Origin: Bacteroidota bacterium
GTDB taxonomy: Bacteria > Bacteroidota > Bacteroidia > Chitinophagales > Chitinophagaceae
DNA length: 36,055 nucleotides
Reading direction: 5' to 3'
Assembly: GCA_028875875.1 (NCBI GenBank)
Contig: JAGWUV010000037.1
Span: forward strand, 1-36,055
The translations under genes were made by a program, and so were the position numbers. The notes beneath the pieces are model-generated. The model made no database searches, had not been told where the DNA came from, and worked only from the letters and a program-made list of their open reading frames with translations. The stretch's first letter is position 1; each line of letters opens with the position of its first letter. Below are positions 1 through 8,002 of this stretch, piece by piece.

Positions 1-235
1 AGAATTAAATTTGATATGAACAAAGAAGAACCTTTAGAGGGGGGAAAGAAGATCTTTCATATTATCCTCTTTCTCTTTCAAAAGAAAATAAATAAAACAT
101 ATTATCCCCTTACTTCCTCAATCGTTAGGTACATAGGATGCTTTTGTTAGCTGCCGTAAAAGTTAATGTAATCTTATGAACTATTTGCGCCGTCATCAAC
201 GATGCTGACTCTACAGTTGAATGACGTGAAGGATT
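1..235. other. Non-coding left edge of window
   Basis: No open reading frame with protein-like composition was seen on either strand. The stretch is AT-rich. It contains GTTAGCTGCC at 146-155, whose extended form (15 bases, one mismatch) recurs in inverted orientation at 823-837 on the other side of the first gene. A gene cut by the window edge cannot be excluded. Confidence 0.5.
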
Positions 236-688
236 TTATGGAATAATACCATAATTATTTGTAATGGTGATTTGTTTCCCTTTTGTTGCAGCTTCAAACG
301 GTTCTAAAAAAATATCAGCTTTACAAAGGGGATAATTTTTTTTGTCATCAGGAACAACAGTATAAGAAAATTCGAATCGGTACTTATTTCTATAACTATC
401 TGGAAATAAAAAATCGAACTGATAATAGTTGAAAATACCATGTGCAAACTCAAAAATGTTCGGTAAGTTATAAGTAACTACTGTATCAATAGTAATCGTG
501 TCACCTCTTGTGGTAATGCTGTCAATTTTTATTGCATAACCATGTGCCTTATCATGCTCAATATCAGCAGAACATTGATCAAACCCTATCACTGTGCCAA
601 TCACGACAACTGGCGGTTTACCGCTTTTTTTACAACTAAGTAATGTTAAGCTTATTAGCAAAAGAAATATTAAAGGCAATCTTCTCAT
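236..688 (-). CDS. Hypothetical lipoprotein
   Basis: About 150 residues. The ATG at 688 is preferred over an upstream TTG at 715 because it places a clean lipoprotein signal first: MRRLP, a hydrophobic run, then LTLLSC followed by KKSG. The lipid-modified Cys would be about residue 19. The mature part is rich in Thr, Tyr, Phe and Asp and shows no motif I recognise. It contains a D-T-I-T-I-D-T type beta-strand pattern, suggesting a small beta-sandwich anchored to a periplasmic or outer membrane face. It stands alone: downstream is the window edge, and upstream is the inverted-repeat element at 845-1013. No function is proposed. Confidence 0.7.
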   Translation of the reverse strand: MRRLPLIFLLLISLTLLSCKKSGKPPVVVIGTVIGFDQCSADIEHDKAHGYAIKIDSITTRGDTITIDTVVTYNLPNIFEFAHGIFNYYQFDFLFPDSYRNKYRFEFSYTVVPDDKKNYPLCKADIFLEPFEAATKGKQITITNNYGIIP

Positions 689-844
689 ATTTAGAGTGTA
701 AAAATTAATATTCAATATAATTCTATCTTTCTAATTAATTCAAAAGCATGCTTTAGGAAAATTGTTTAACTAACCGTTGTGTGCTGAATTTTATATGGCA
801 ATCTTGATTTTGTATGATCTGATTTATGGCAGCTAACGTTCAGG

Positions 845-1013
845 TATTGCTGCAGGTGGGATATTTTATAATTGTCAGCCCGGTATTACAGCTTGGCTTT
901 GATTTATTGTTGAAGATAAGAATTAAAAGCCTGGCTTTAATCGTCCAGCATAGACTACTGCTGACAGTAGCACATAGCTGATTTTCTAATGTCCAACCCC
1001 ACTTGCAGCAATA
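845..1013. repeat. Inverted-repeat element, possible MITE or attC-like hairpin
   Basis: TATTGCTGCAGGTGGG at 845-860 is matched by its reverse complement at 998-1013 with a single mismatch. Inside lie a perfect small hairpin (CTACTG, 4-base loop, CAGTAG; 955-970) and two imperfect direct copies of AGCYTGGCTTTRAT. A short open frame of 66 codons overlaps the element but is Cys-rich and looks like a repeat translation, not a gene. The structure could be a miniature inverted-repeat element, a recombination site or a large bidirectional hairpin between the lipoprotein and the T9SS gene. No transposase or target duplication was identified. Confidence 0.45.
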
Positions 1014-1050
1014 TGTTTTTTGTAAGCATACCCTCCTCAAAATATTGATC

Positions 1051-2892
1051 TTATTGCTTTATCAATTTAGCCGACCTCCACTGCTTGTTTACTAAAGCTT
1101 GTACTTCGTAGAAACCAGCAGGCAAGTCATTCACATTAACCATAACTTTATTAAGCAAGCCTATCACTAATACTTTTTTTACATTTCCAACTTTATCTAT
1201 CAGTTTAACCTGACTTATTTTTTCATTATCAGTCGTCTCAACAGTTAGCATTCCTGAAGTAGGATTGGGTGAAACTTTTAATAAGAATTGGCCACCACTA
1301 CAGTTATTATAGGTTGATTTAAACCAATAACGAATGCTGGTAGTACCGCATGTATTTGTAACGGTAACTGTAAAAAAAGCATCTACATTCCCATTGCTAT
1401 TATCTATCCAAAATCCCAGATTGTTACCATTCTGTGTCCAATGTACTGTGGAAGGATTACCTGTACCATCCCATGTTACGGTTGAATTAGCTGTTATATC
1501 TGTTGTAGTATTAATTGTTTGCATTCCGCAAACTAAATTATAGCTAGTGGTATCAAACCTCTTCCAAGGATTTAATGGCTGCAAACTATTAGTAGGTGAA
1601 TTATACCAGCCCCAAAATACAGGAGTGCCAACGCCAATTAATTTGCTATACATAGTATCTGGTGCATTGCACTGAGGAAAATGAACTGTTGCTTGCAGTA
1701 AGGAATTACCATTTCGGTTTTTGGTTAAAGTTGTCGTTTGACATGTAGTACAGCCAAGCAAAGCAACATCTTGCGGATAATTTTGAAGAAGACCTAATGA
1801 CCATGTAATATTTGCCCCACAGGAAGAAGAAACCGGCAATGTATAGTCTGCAGAGGTGCAGAACTCATTTGGGCCGGAAATACCAAAATAAGGTGGTGCA
1901 TTATTTATATAGCTAACTTTTACTGTTTGAGGAAATGTTTCGGTGCCGGCATGCATAACTACCGTAACATCCTGAGAAGGTGTATTGGCATTACACGAAG
2001 GATAAATAGTAAGTGAAGGTGTAGGAGTAGTAATATTAGAAGTAATTAAATTGCCATTTACATCGTACCAGCCTTTATTAGCCACCTGCCATTCATAACT
2101 GGTAATACAAGTAGCAATATCTCCGTTAGTAACAGTAAATGTTCTTGCAGCAGCATCGCCACAATAAATGTTTATTGCAGTTAAACCACCAACATTTAAT
2201 AAAGGAGCGTTGGGTCTCGTAATGTTTATACTTACAGGTGCCTGATTATTAATATTGCCCGAGCTACAATCAGTAACACTTGGACGTATTAATATTTTTT
2301 TCCCATCTCCACCAAGCAAATTGGTAGTAATATTTACATTGCTATTAGAAGTAATCCAAGTAGTGCCATCTGATGTAGCATTTCCAATCTTCCAGCCTGC
2401 AGGAATTAAATAATCATATTTAGAAATACTACCAAAGCAACTACCATCGCTTGTATTATTCCATTGAATGTTGGCAAATGAAATTGGTATGCTTACATTT
2501 TGGCAAATAGCAGCACTTACACTTGTTTGAGTAGGCTGAATTTGACCGCATGAACTTGAATTATTATAAGTTAAAGAACGAATTTTGGTATAGTTGAAGG
2601 ACAGAGGAATGGTGCTACCTTTATAATAGATCTTAAACCCTTGAGTTATATTTTGATCAATAAACTTTGCGTTAAATGTAAACGTTGTTTGCGTTGAATT
2701 AAATCCATACGGCAGTTGAGTAATGATAGCATAATTTGCAGTAATTGAAGTAAAACTATCCGGTAAACTTACTGAAAATTGCTGATCGATATTTGGGCAA
2801 AACTCTGTAGCCTCGACAGGAGAGATTGTTTGAGCTTCTACAAGTAAAGCACCCAATAAAGATAATATCGCTAAGAAAATATTCTTTTTCAT
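1051..2892 (-). CDS. T9SS type A sorting domain-containing secreted protein
   Basis: About 613 residues starting at the ATG at 2892; a TTG three codons earlier is less likely. A signal peptide (MKKNIFLAILSLLGALLVEAQ) is followed by about 520 residues rich in Thr, Asn, Ser and spaced Cys, typical of Ig-like or fibronectin-like beta-domains of cell-surface proteins. The last about 75 residues hold a type IX secretion sorting domain: KVSPNPTSG, a middle strand with QVKLIDKVGNV, then LPAGFYEVQALVNKQW and a basic end, KLIKQ. T9SS cargo is carried over the outer membrane and the C-terminal domain is cleaved or anchored. No enzymatic motif was seen, so adhesion or structural roles are possible. The start lies 5 bases after the stop of the upstream barrel gene, implying coupling. 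Confidence 0.85.
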   Translation of the reverse strand: MKKNIFLAILSLLGALLVEAQTISPVEATEFCPNIDQQFSVSLPDSFTSITANYAIITQLPYGFNSTQTTFTFNAKFIDQNITQGFKIYYKGSTIPLSFNYTKIRSLTYNNSSSCGQIQPTQTSVSAAICQNVSIPISFANIQWNNTSDGSCFGSISKYDYLIPAGWKIGNATSDGTTWITSNSNVNITTNLLGGDGKKILIRPSVTDCSSGNINNQAPVSINITRPNAPLLNVGGLTAINIYCGDAAARTFTVTNGDIATCITSYEWQVANKGWYDVNGNLITSNITTPTPSLTIYPSCNANTPSQDVTVVMHAGTETFPQTVKVSYINNAPPYFGISGPNEFCTSADYTLPVSSSCGANITWSLGLLQNYPQDVALLGCTTCQTTTLTKNRNGNSLLQATVHFPQCNAPDTMYSKLIGVGTPVFWGWYNSPTNSLQPLNPWKRFDTTSYNLVCGMQTINTTTDITANSTVTWDGTGNPSTVHWTQNGNNLGFWIDNSNGNVDAFFTVTVTNTCGTTSIRYWFKSTYNNCSGGQFLLKVSPNPTSGMLTVETTDNEKISQVKLIDKVGNVKKVLVIGLLNKVMVNVNDLPAGFYEVQALVNKQWRSAKLIKQ

Positions 2893-2897
2893 AAAAA

Positions 2898-3494
2898 TCA
2901 ATTTTTAATTAAATAAATTTGTAACCCTATGTTTATTTGAAAATAATTCTGCACTCTTTTATAAATCAAATTTGAATTATAATCAAATCTCGAATCGACG
3001 TTATTATTATATCCTATCAAAAATTCAATTCCAATAACTGAATTCAAGAATAGCTCAGGTCCGGCGAAAAAATTTAGCTCTTTAACAATTTCCTTAGGAG
3101 AAAACAAACTATTCCCTATCGTGTAGCTACTTTCAAGCAAAATATTATATTCCTTATCTTGATTTAAAAAATAATATCTTATAAAGGGACCCACAGTAAG
3201 AAAGCCTCCTCTCTCATATGAATTAGGATTGTAAACAGCATATTTTGAAGAAAAATTCAACTTTATTCCACCAGCAAGTTTATTTATAAAAAAATATCCT
3301 ATATCTGACGAAATATTAATATTATTTTTAACCTTTACCTGATTACTAATTGATGGATTTTGATAATTACTTACACTATCGGTGCCGGTATTAAAACTAC
3401 CACTTCCTCCCACTAACCAATTACCCTGTTCTATCTGGCCAAAAGAAACATTGAACAAGACAATAAAGCATACAGATGCAAATAATTTTTTCAC
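2898..3494 (-). CDS. Outer membrane beta-barrel (porin-like) protein
   Basis: 198 residues. The start is GTG at 3494, since an in-frame TAG lies three codons upstream and no ATG fits. The signal peptide MKKLFASVCFIVLFNVSFGQ is followed by alternating polar and aromatic strands (for example GNWLVGGSGSFNTG, GPFIRYYFLN, YFQINIGLQIYLIKN) typical of the small 8-strand outer membrane barrel proteins of Bacteroidota (OmpA-barrel or PF13505-like). It is the first gene of a two-gene unit with the T9SS cargo downstream. The pairing suggests a surface role, but a specific partner function is not shown by sequence. Confidence 0.8.
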   Translation of the reverse strand: MKKLFASVCFIVLFNVSFGQIEQGNWLVGGSGSFNTGTDSVSNYQNPSISNQVKVKNNINISSDIGYFFINKLAGGIKLNFSSKYAVYNPNSYERGGFLTVGPFIRYYFLNQDKEYNILLESSYTIGNSLFSPKEIVKELNFFAGPELFLNSVIGIEFLIGYNNNVDSRFDYNSNLIYKRVQNYFQINIGLQIYLIKN

Positions 3495-4368
3495 GATATT
3501 CTATTTATTTAAATGAAAGTCAACTATTAAAATATATCGTCCATAACCGAAACACAACTTCTCATATCATTATCACATAAAAAACGAAAAAAGAAAGATT
3601 ATACAGTCTGAAAATCTAATATACATTATTTTAAAAATAATAGAAAATAATATTTTTAAAAATCAACACATTAGATCGGTTATTTCTTTTACCATAAGAA
3701 AAAGTCAGTAGTCAGTAAGAGAAGTTGATTTTTCTGTTATAGGGTGTCTATATTGTTTCACCCCCTGTACAAGCAATAATATACTGTTATATATTTTCAT
3801 GCTCGTTGTTATTAATCTAAAAGTCGCACCTCAAATTATTAGGGTGTGTCCGGCAGGGTTGCTTACAACGCAATGATTTACATATTATACGAATATACAT
3901 AAAAAATTATACATTAATTATCAACACTTTTATATTGCGTTTTTTGTATCAACTATTGCACTAACATATTCTTCAATTACTCACACCCCCTCCTACAGCT
4001 CCGCCTGCTCAGTCACAGTCGATAGGGATGGCTAAGGGTAGCACCGGGTTGAAAAAAATGATAGGACTTAAATGGCACTTGAAATCAATATAAGAATTTT
4101 AACACCCGTTTTCCAAATAATAAAGCATTATTTTTTCATATACACCCCTCTTTTCCCTTCCCGGTAAATATATGAGCCGGGGTTTCGGATATGCCTTTTC
4201 TCACCCGGGGTAACCTTCCATTATGGGTCTTGTTTTTTTAGCTTTTGTCTTTCCCAACCACATACAACACCAAAATTTCCCAAAAAATACAAAAGCGTAT
4301 TCCATTAAACCTTTCACCCCAGCTTCCGCCCTTTGCCGGTTCTTTTTCGACTCAAATAAGGGTATAAA

Positions 4369-4441
4369 CCATATATATCCCATATACAAGCCATATATGT
4401 CCCATATATATCTCAACTCTTTAAAGAGATGGGATATATAT
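4369..4441. repeat. Tandem and inverted AT-rich repeat cluster
   Basis: CCATATATATCCCATATA at 4369-4386 recurs with one mismatch at 4391-4408, a 22-base period. The block ATATATATCCCAT (4371-4383) is answered by its reverse complement at 4429-4441. Between them lies the perfect palindrome CTCTTTAAAGAG (4417-4428). The whole can fold into a long cruciform or RNA hairpin. Overlapping open frames on both strands are by-products of the repeat. Confidence 0.55.
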
Positions 4442-4768
4442 ACTTTGTACATAGCTTACTATTGTAGTATATCTAAATTATTATCGGCCGATACCCGAAT
4501 ATGACCAGATCATGTAGCGATCTGAAGAGCATACTGTTAAAGAGAGTAGTGCAGCAAACAGGCTTTTATACAAGCTATTCAGTAGCTTATCACAGGCAAA
4601 GTGCTTCTAAATGCCACTTCCCTAATCCACAATTCGCCAATTCATTCATTCGCTATCCGAAATCTGCTAATCCCTCCTTGCTCCCTTCCTTCTTACTCCC
4701 TACATACGTCCTACATAAGCCGTATAGAGTTCATGAAAACAACAAACTATTGATAATCAAAAAGTAAG

Positions 4769-4791
4769 TTTCCTACTGAAATAGTAGGAAA
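4769..4791. other. Perfect 9-bp hairpin
   Basis: TTTCCTACT, a 5-base loop, then AGTAGGAAA. On the minus strand it is followed after a few bases by a short T run, so it could act as a weak terminator, though no gene clearly ends into it. It lies 29 bases before the weak small frame at 4820. Confidence 0.4.
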
Positions 4792-4819
4792 TATAGAAGT
4801 GATTAATAATCAATAGCGT

Positions 4820-4978
4820 ATGCCAAAAGAGGGAATTACCCCATCCGAAAGACCAAAAGCAAAAAACGAAAGCCCCTTACCGAAACACGAGCCCGAATTG
4901 GCTACCAGGAATTCGCAGCAGGTCTATGGGGAAATTCAGGCTATTCTTAGAATGAACTTGGTCTGTGGTCAGGATTAA
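4820..4978 (+). CDS. Doubtful small ORF (52 codons), possibly frameshifted
   Basis: Begins MPKEGITPSERPKAKNESPL and continues with a charged, Pro/Glu-rich stretch, then YGEIQAILRMNLV and a stop. The composition is less random than the surrounding frames. The neighbouring frame, from about 4953 to the stop at 5041-5043, encodes GLWSGLIVSWVSTVSV followed by AYLLIRGKWM, a plausible transmembrane tail. Together they could be one small membrane protein broken by a frameshift. No homologous family was recognised and chance is a real alternative. Confidence 0.15.
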   Translation: MPKEGITPSERPKAKNESPLPKHEPELATRNSQQVYGEIQAILRMNLVCGQD

Positions 4979-5134
4979 TTGTATCGTGGGTATCCACTGT
5001 ATCAGTTACCGCTTACTTGCTTATTAGAGGAAAATGGATGTAAGAGATGTAGCTTTTTCATGTAATCCACTGCCTTAACTGTCTATCCCCTGCTATTAAA
5101 GTTGGCTATAGTTTTTCTTCCTAAATAAGGTAAA

Positions 5135-5152
5135 CCGGATATGATTATCCGG
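5135..5152 (-). terminator. Hairpin after the photolyase operon
   Basis: CCGGATA (5135-5141), a 4-base loop, TATCCGG (5146-5152); AA/TT pairs extend the stem past a one-base bulge. It lies 35 bases beyond the stop of the flavin reductase-like gene. The T tract that follows on the minus strand is weak, so termination is an inference from position and stem strength. Confidence 0.4.
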
Positions 5153-5187
5153 GTTATTATGGAATAGAAAAGGGCAGCACCACTCAA

Positions 5188-5817
5188 TTATAATTCTTGT
5201 ATGGGTTCGGTAATTTTCGCATACGACAACCTGGCCAGCTGACGAGTAGTATGATAGCTGTCTAATCCGCTACAGGTAACGGTACCGGCCATTTCCAGGT
5301 TAACAAATCCATCCGTACTTACAACGTGATCAGGCACTATAATTTTAACGATTTTACCAATAATGAGAAAGGTTCCATTCAGTTCAATATCTATCTTCTG
5401 TACAAACTCGCAGGCAAATTTTACTTTGCTTTCCAACACAAATGGCGCTGTAATACCTTCTATATATTGAGGGGTTAAATTAACTTCTTTAAACTCACTG
5501 GTACCCTCCTCATATTTTGCGCTGCACTGGTGTGCCTGTTTATAAAATACCGGTAATACATGGTTGATGGTGTACTGCCTTCTGCCAATGATATTACCCA
5601 AAGTATTTTGTTTAGGTTCACAAGGCTTTACAATAATTCCGCACAAAGCAGGATCGGCACCCAAATGAAAAAAACTACTAAAGGGCGCTATATTTTCTTT
5701 ATCCCGGTTACTTTTAGTGCCTATCAATACAAGGCTTTTAAACCCGCCTAAAGAATTAATAAGATTGGCCCTGTATATTTTTTCGAGACTTGTAATTTCA
5801 GTATTGTCCAGTATCAT
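5188..5817 (-). CDS. Flavin reductase-like, FMN-binding split-barrel protein
   Basis: 209 residues. Residues about 15-190 resemble the flavin reductase-like split-barrel family (PF01613 type). Supporting segments are the N-terminal INSLGGFKSLVLIGTKS strand, the SSFFHLGADPALCGIIV segment, which in this family lines the FMN site, and the later TPQYIEGITAPFVLE and ELNGTFLIIGKIVKI strands. Such proteins bind FMN and reduce or carry flavin with NAD(P)H; the true substrate here is unknown. It is the last gene of a three-gene minus-strand operon, starting 3 bases after the DUF2071 stop, behind a photolyase. Supplying reduced flavin or a related redox step is a reasonable inference, not shown. Confidence 0.85.
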   Translation of the reverse strand: MILDNTEITSLEKIYRANLINSLGGFKSLVLIGTKSNRDKENIAPFSSFFHLGADPALCGIIVKPCEPKQNTLGNIIGRRQYTINHVLPVFYKQAHQCSAKYEEGTSEFKEVNLTPQYIEGITAPFVLESKVKFACEFVQKIDIELNGTFLIIGKIVKIIVPDHVVSTDGFVNLEMAGTVTCSGLDSYHTTRQLARLSYAKITEPIQEL

Positions 5818-5820
5818 TGC

Positions 5821-6546
5821 TTATACTTTTATTTTGTTTATTTCCCAGTCGATAGTTACATCCGAGCCAACGGCATTGTAAACACTATAAGGTTCCTGCT
5901 GGTTTAAAAAAGAAAAATCAGGACCATATATTTTTCCAAAATCGCATTGCACTTCTACCTCTGTCGGAGCGTTGATGTGCCATCGGGGATGGTTTACGGT
6001 ATATTCCCAGGTTTCTGTTTCTGTTACCTTAGTAAAACCATAATAATGCTCATAGATAAATTCTTCCAAAGTACCCGGCACGATTGCACTTTCCTCATTT
6101 TGGAATTTAGCCTTAATATGATAGCTGCCGTTATTAATAGCCCACCGGTATTCCAGGCGTTTTTCTGCGTGGGCTAACTCGTACTTATATTTAATCTTAC
6201 AGCTTGTATAATGTTCTTTGTATAGCCGGTTCGCCAATACTGCTACAGTAGTATGAGGTACCAGTTCACTGATAAAAACAACACCGCGTTTTTCAATTGC
6301 TCCATCTCTTCTCTTTACATAAAACCGTAGGTTTATTTCTTCAAAATTTCCGAAATAAGGTATGGGTATACCAGCTATCTTACAGCCCTTGAATTCAAAG
6401 CCAACAAGGCTCACAAAACATTGATTTTGATAAGTGTCTATTGTTACGCCAGCCGGTAAATAAGACCTGAGTATTTGCGGATCAATCTCATAGTTAACCA
6501 TTACTATATTTTTCCAATGGGCCTTAAGAAAGGTTTTCTTTTTCAT
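5821..6546 (-). CDS. DUF2071 (YqjF-like) protein
   Basis: 241 residues matching the DUF2071/YqjF family by its usual opening: an Ala-His-Trp-Lys start, VNYEIDPQILRSYLPAGVTI, then YQNQCFVSLVGFEFKGCKI and IPIPYFGNFEEINLRFYV. No signal peptide or membrane segment is visible, so it should be cytoplasmic. The family's biochemical role is not established; the fold is related to acetoacetate decarboxylase-like beta-barrels. Its ATG at 6546 lies inside the end of the photolyase gene (23-base overlap), and its stop is 3 bases before the next ATG, so the three genes are very likely translated from one message. Confidence 0.85.
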   Translation of the reverse strand: MKKKTFLKAHWKNIVMVNYEIDPQILRSYLPAGVTIDTYQNQCFVSLVGFEFKGCKIAGIPIPYFGNFEEINLRFYVKRRDGAIEKRGVVFISELVPHTTVAVLANRLYKEHYTSCKIKYKYELAHAEKRLEYRWAINNGSYHIKAKFQNEESAIVPGTLEEFIYEHYYGFTKVTETETWEYTVNHPRWHINAPTEVEVQCDFGKIYGPDFSFLNQQEPYSVYNAVGSDVTIDWEINKIKV

Positions 6547-8002
6547 CTTTTCTTCTCGTATGTGTAAATAAAATTCTTCTGTTCTCTTCTTTTACCAACT
6601 CATTGTTTCGATGGCCCCAGATGCCTGTTCTTGCCACTCTTGCACTGGTAGTAATATCCACCAGGGGTGCCGGATAATCTTTTCCTATATACACATGGAA
6701 CATCTGTTGCTCAATCAGCGTCATCTTATGCGGTTCATGGATAAAAGAGGCAGGCACCGGCTCCAGTTGTGGCAACCATTTTTTTATAAATAAGCCATCA
6801 GGATCATGTTCTTTAGATTGTTTGACAGGATTATAAATTCGGATCGTGTTAATCCCTGTAGTACCTGCCTGCATTTGAAATTGCGGGTAATGAATGCCCG
6901 GTTCATAATCTAAAAATAAATTGGCCAGGTGATAAGTACCCGTACGCCAGTCCTGGTTAAGGTGATGACAAAGAAAACTGACCAACATGGCCCTCATTCG
7001 AAAATTGAGCCATCCGGTTTCCTGTAAACATTTCATACAGGCATCTATAAGCGGGAAGCCGGTCTGGGCTGTTTTCCATGCCCGGATAAATGCTTCATTC
7101 ACGGGATGCTGCAATAACTCATAACCGGCATTGATACATTGATACTCATAACTGCATTCCATTTCAAATTTTTGAATAAAATGGCAATGCCACTTTAAGC
7201 GTGTCAGGAAATCATGGAAAGGTTTTTTGTATGCTACTATCTTAGAATGGGCTCTTACCAACTGGTAAGCCTGTTTAACACTGATATTACCCCAACTGAT
7301 ATAAGGTGATATACGGCCGCAACTGGTTCTGCTTTCCAAGGGTTTACTGATATGCCTGCTATAATTTTTCCCTCTTTCCCTTACAAAACTTTCCAGGTAA
7401 CTCAATGCATTGTCTTCGCCGGGCGGCTGGAACTTTTTGGGGTAGTGATAGAGTTGATCGAGTAAATCCTTGGGTAAGGGAAATGGATTTGGCATCGGAA
7501 GCGGCTGCCCCGGTGAATACTTATTTACAACGATAGGAGCCTCCATTGTTGCATACCATTGCTGATCCCATCCCTGCCTGTTCTTCAAACCCCGTACGAT
7601 CCCGTCCCGCTGGCATTGTTTCCACGTAATCCCATTTCCCTTACAGTATTGGCCTACCGCTTTGTCTCTTTCAAAAGTGAAAGCAGTGCCAGATTCCTGG
7701 TAAGAAAAAATATGACTGATTTTGTATTGCTGAAGGATATGACTGAACACGGCTAAAGCCTCTGCATAGAATAACAGAACAGAGCGGTGGAAAGGTTGAA
7801 GTTTTTGGTTGAGCTTCAGCAGGGAATGGTATTGAAATTGCAGATGCCTGTTTGAGGTGTCAGGGTAAGCGATAACAGAAGGTTCGAAAATATAAATGAT
7901 CAGATAAGGCAGGGAACTTTGCTCTGCCAGTTGCAGGGGTTGGTGATCCTGGCTGCGAATATCTCTTTTAAGCCAAACAATATTAATTTCCTTTCTCGCC
8001 AA
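6524..8002 (-). CDS. Cryptochrome/photolyase family flavoprotein
   Basis: 492 residues. The N-terminal photolyase alpha/beta domain begins INIVWLKRDIRSQDHQPLQ (residues 6-24). The FAD-binding helical domain (about 220-450) carries TGFPLIDACM (314-323), WLNFRMRAML (331-340), DYEPGIH (365-371) and IYNPVKQSKEHDPDG (389-403), the recognisable core of this family. Proteins of this type repair UV pyrimidine dimers with light or act as blue-light receptors; the exact lesion (CPD or 6-4) cannot be decided here. The start appears to be TTG at 8002: the conserved INIVWLKRD strand begins six codons later, no ATG lies between, and a stop sits nine codons upstream. It leads an operon with the DUF2071 and flavin reductase-like genes. 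Confidence 0.9.
   Translation of the reverse strand: MARKEINIVWLKRDIRSQDHQPLQLAEQSSLPYLIIYIFEPSVIAYPDTSNRHLQFQYHSLLKLNQKLQPFHRSVLLFYAEALAVFSHILQQYKISHIFSYQESGTAFTFERDKAVGQYCKGNGITWKQCQRDGIVRGLKNRQGWDQQWYATMEAPIVVNKYSPGQPLPMPNPFPLPKDLLDQLYHYPKKFQPPGEDNALSYLESFVRERGKNYSRHISKPLESRTSCGRISPYISWGNISVKQAYQLVRAHSKIVAYKKPFHDFLTRLKWHCHFIQKFEMECSYEYQCINAGYELLQHPVNEAFIRAWKTAQTGFPLIDACMKCLQETGWLNFRMRAMLVSFLCHHLNQDWRTGTYHLANLFLDYEPGIHYPQFQMQAGTTGINTIRIYNPVKQSKEHDPDGLFIKKWLPQLEPVPASFIHEPHKMTLIEQQMFHVYIGKDYPAPLVDITTSARVARTGIWGHRNNELVKEENRRILFTHTRRKDEKENLS

Larger units (their letters stand above)
3495..5187. other. Gene-poor 1.7 kb stretch with repeats and hairpins
   Basis: No convincing gene. Open frames at 4201-4504 on both strands come from an AT-rich repeat cluster (4369-4441), and the frame at 4501-4767 reads through low-complexity sequence. 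The stretch holds AT hairpins near 3630-3660, an AGGGTG/CACCCC hairpin near 3742-3767, a perfect hairpin at 4769-4791, and a terminator-like hairpin at 5135-5152. A 52-codon frame begins at 4820 (MPKEGITPSERPKAK). One frame over, the sequence after about 4953 reads GLWSGLIVSWVSTVSV and on to a stop at 5041, which looks like a membrane helix. This may be a decayed small gene. Confidence 0.5.

Noticed and set aside
121-160. Integron attC core-like GTTAGGT and GTTAGCT sequences
   Set aside because: Seven-base matches are expected by chance, no integrase was seen, and the second does not fit the GTTRRRY core.
840-1040. 66-codon minus-strand open frame
   Set aside because: It coincides with the inverted-repeat element, is Cys-rich and has no plausible domain or signal; best explained by the repeat.
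3495-4200. Search for tRNA, tmRNA or other stable RNA in the long non-coding stretch
   Set aside because: No cloverleaf, CCA end or recognisable conserved RNA core could be read; the hairpins present are short and AT-rich.
4201-4504. Overlapping small open frames on both strands
   Set aside because: Both read through the AT-rich repeat cluster and give Tyr/Ile repeats with no family resemblance.
4501-4767. 88-codon plus-strand open frame
   Set aside because: Low-complexity Ser/Pro/Phe composition from pyrimidine-rich sequence; no promoter, signal peptide or motif.
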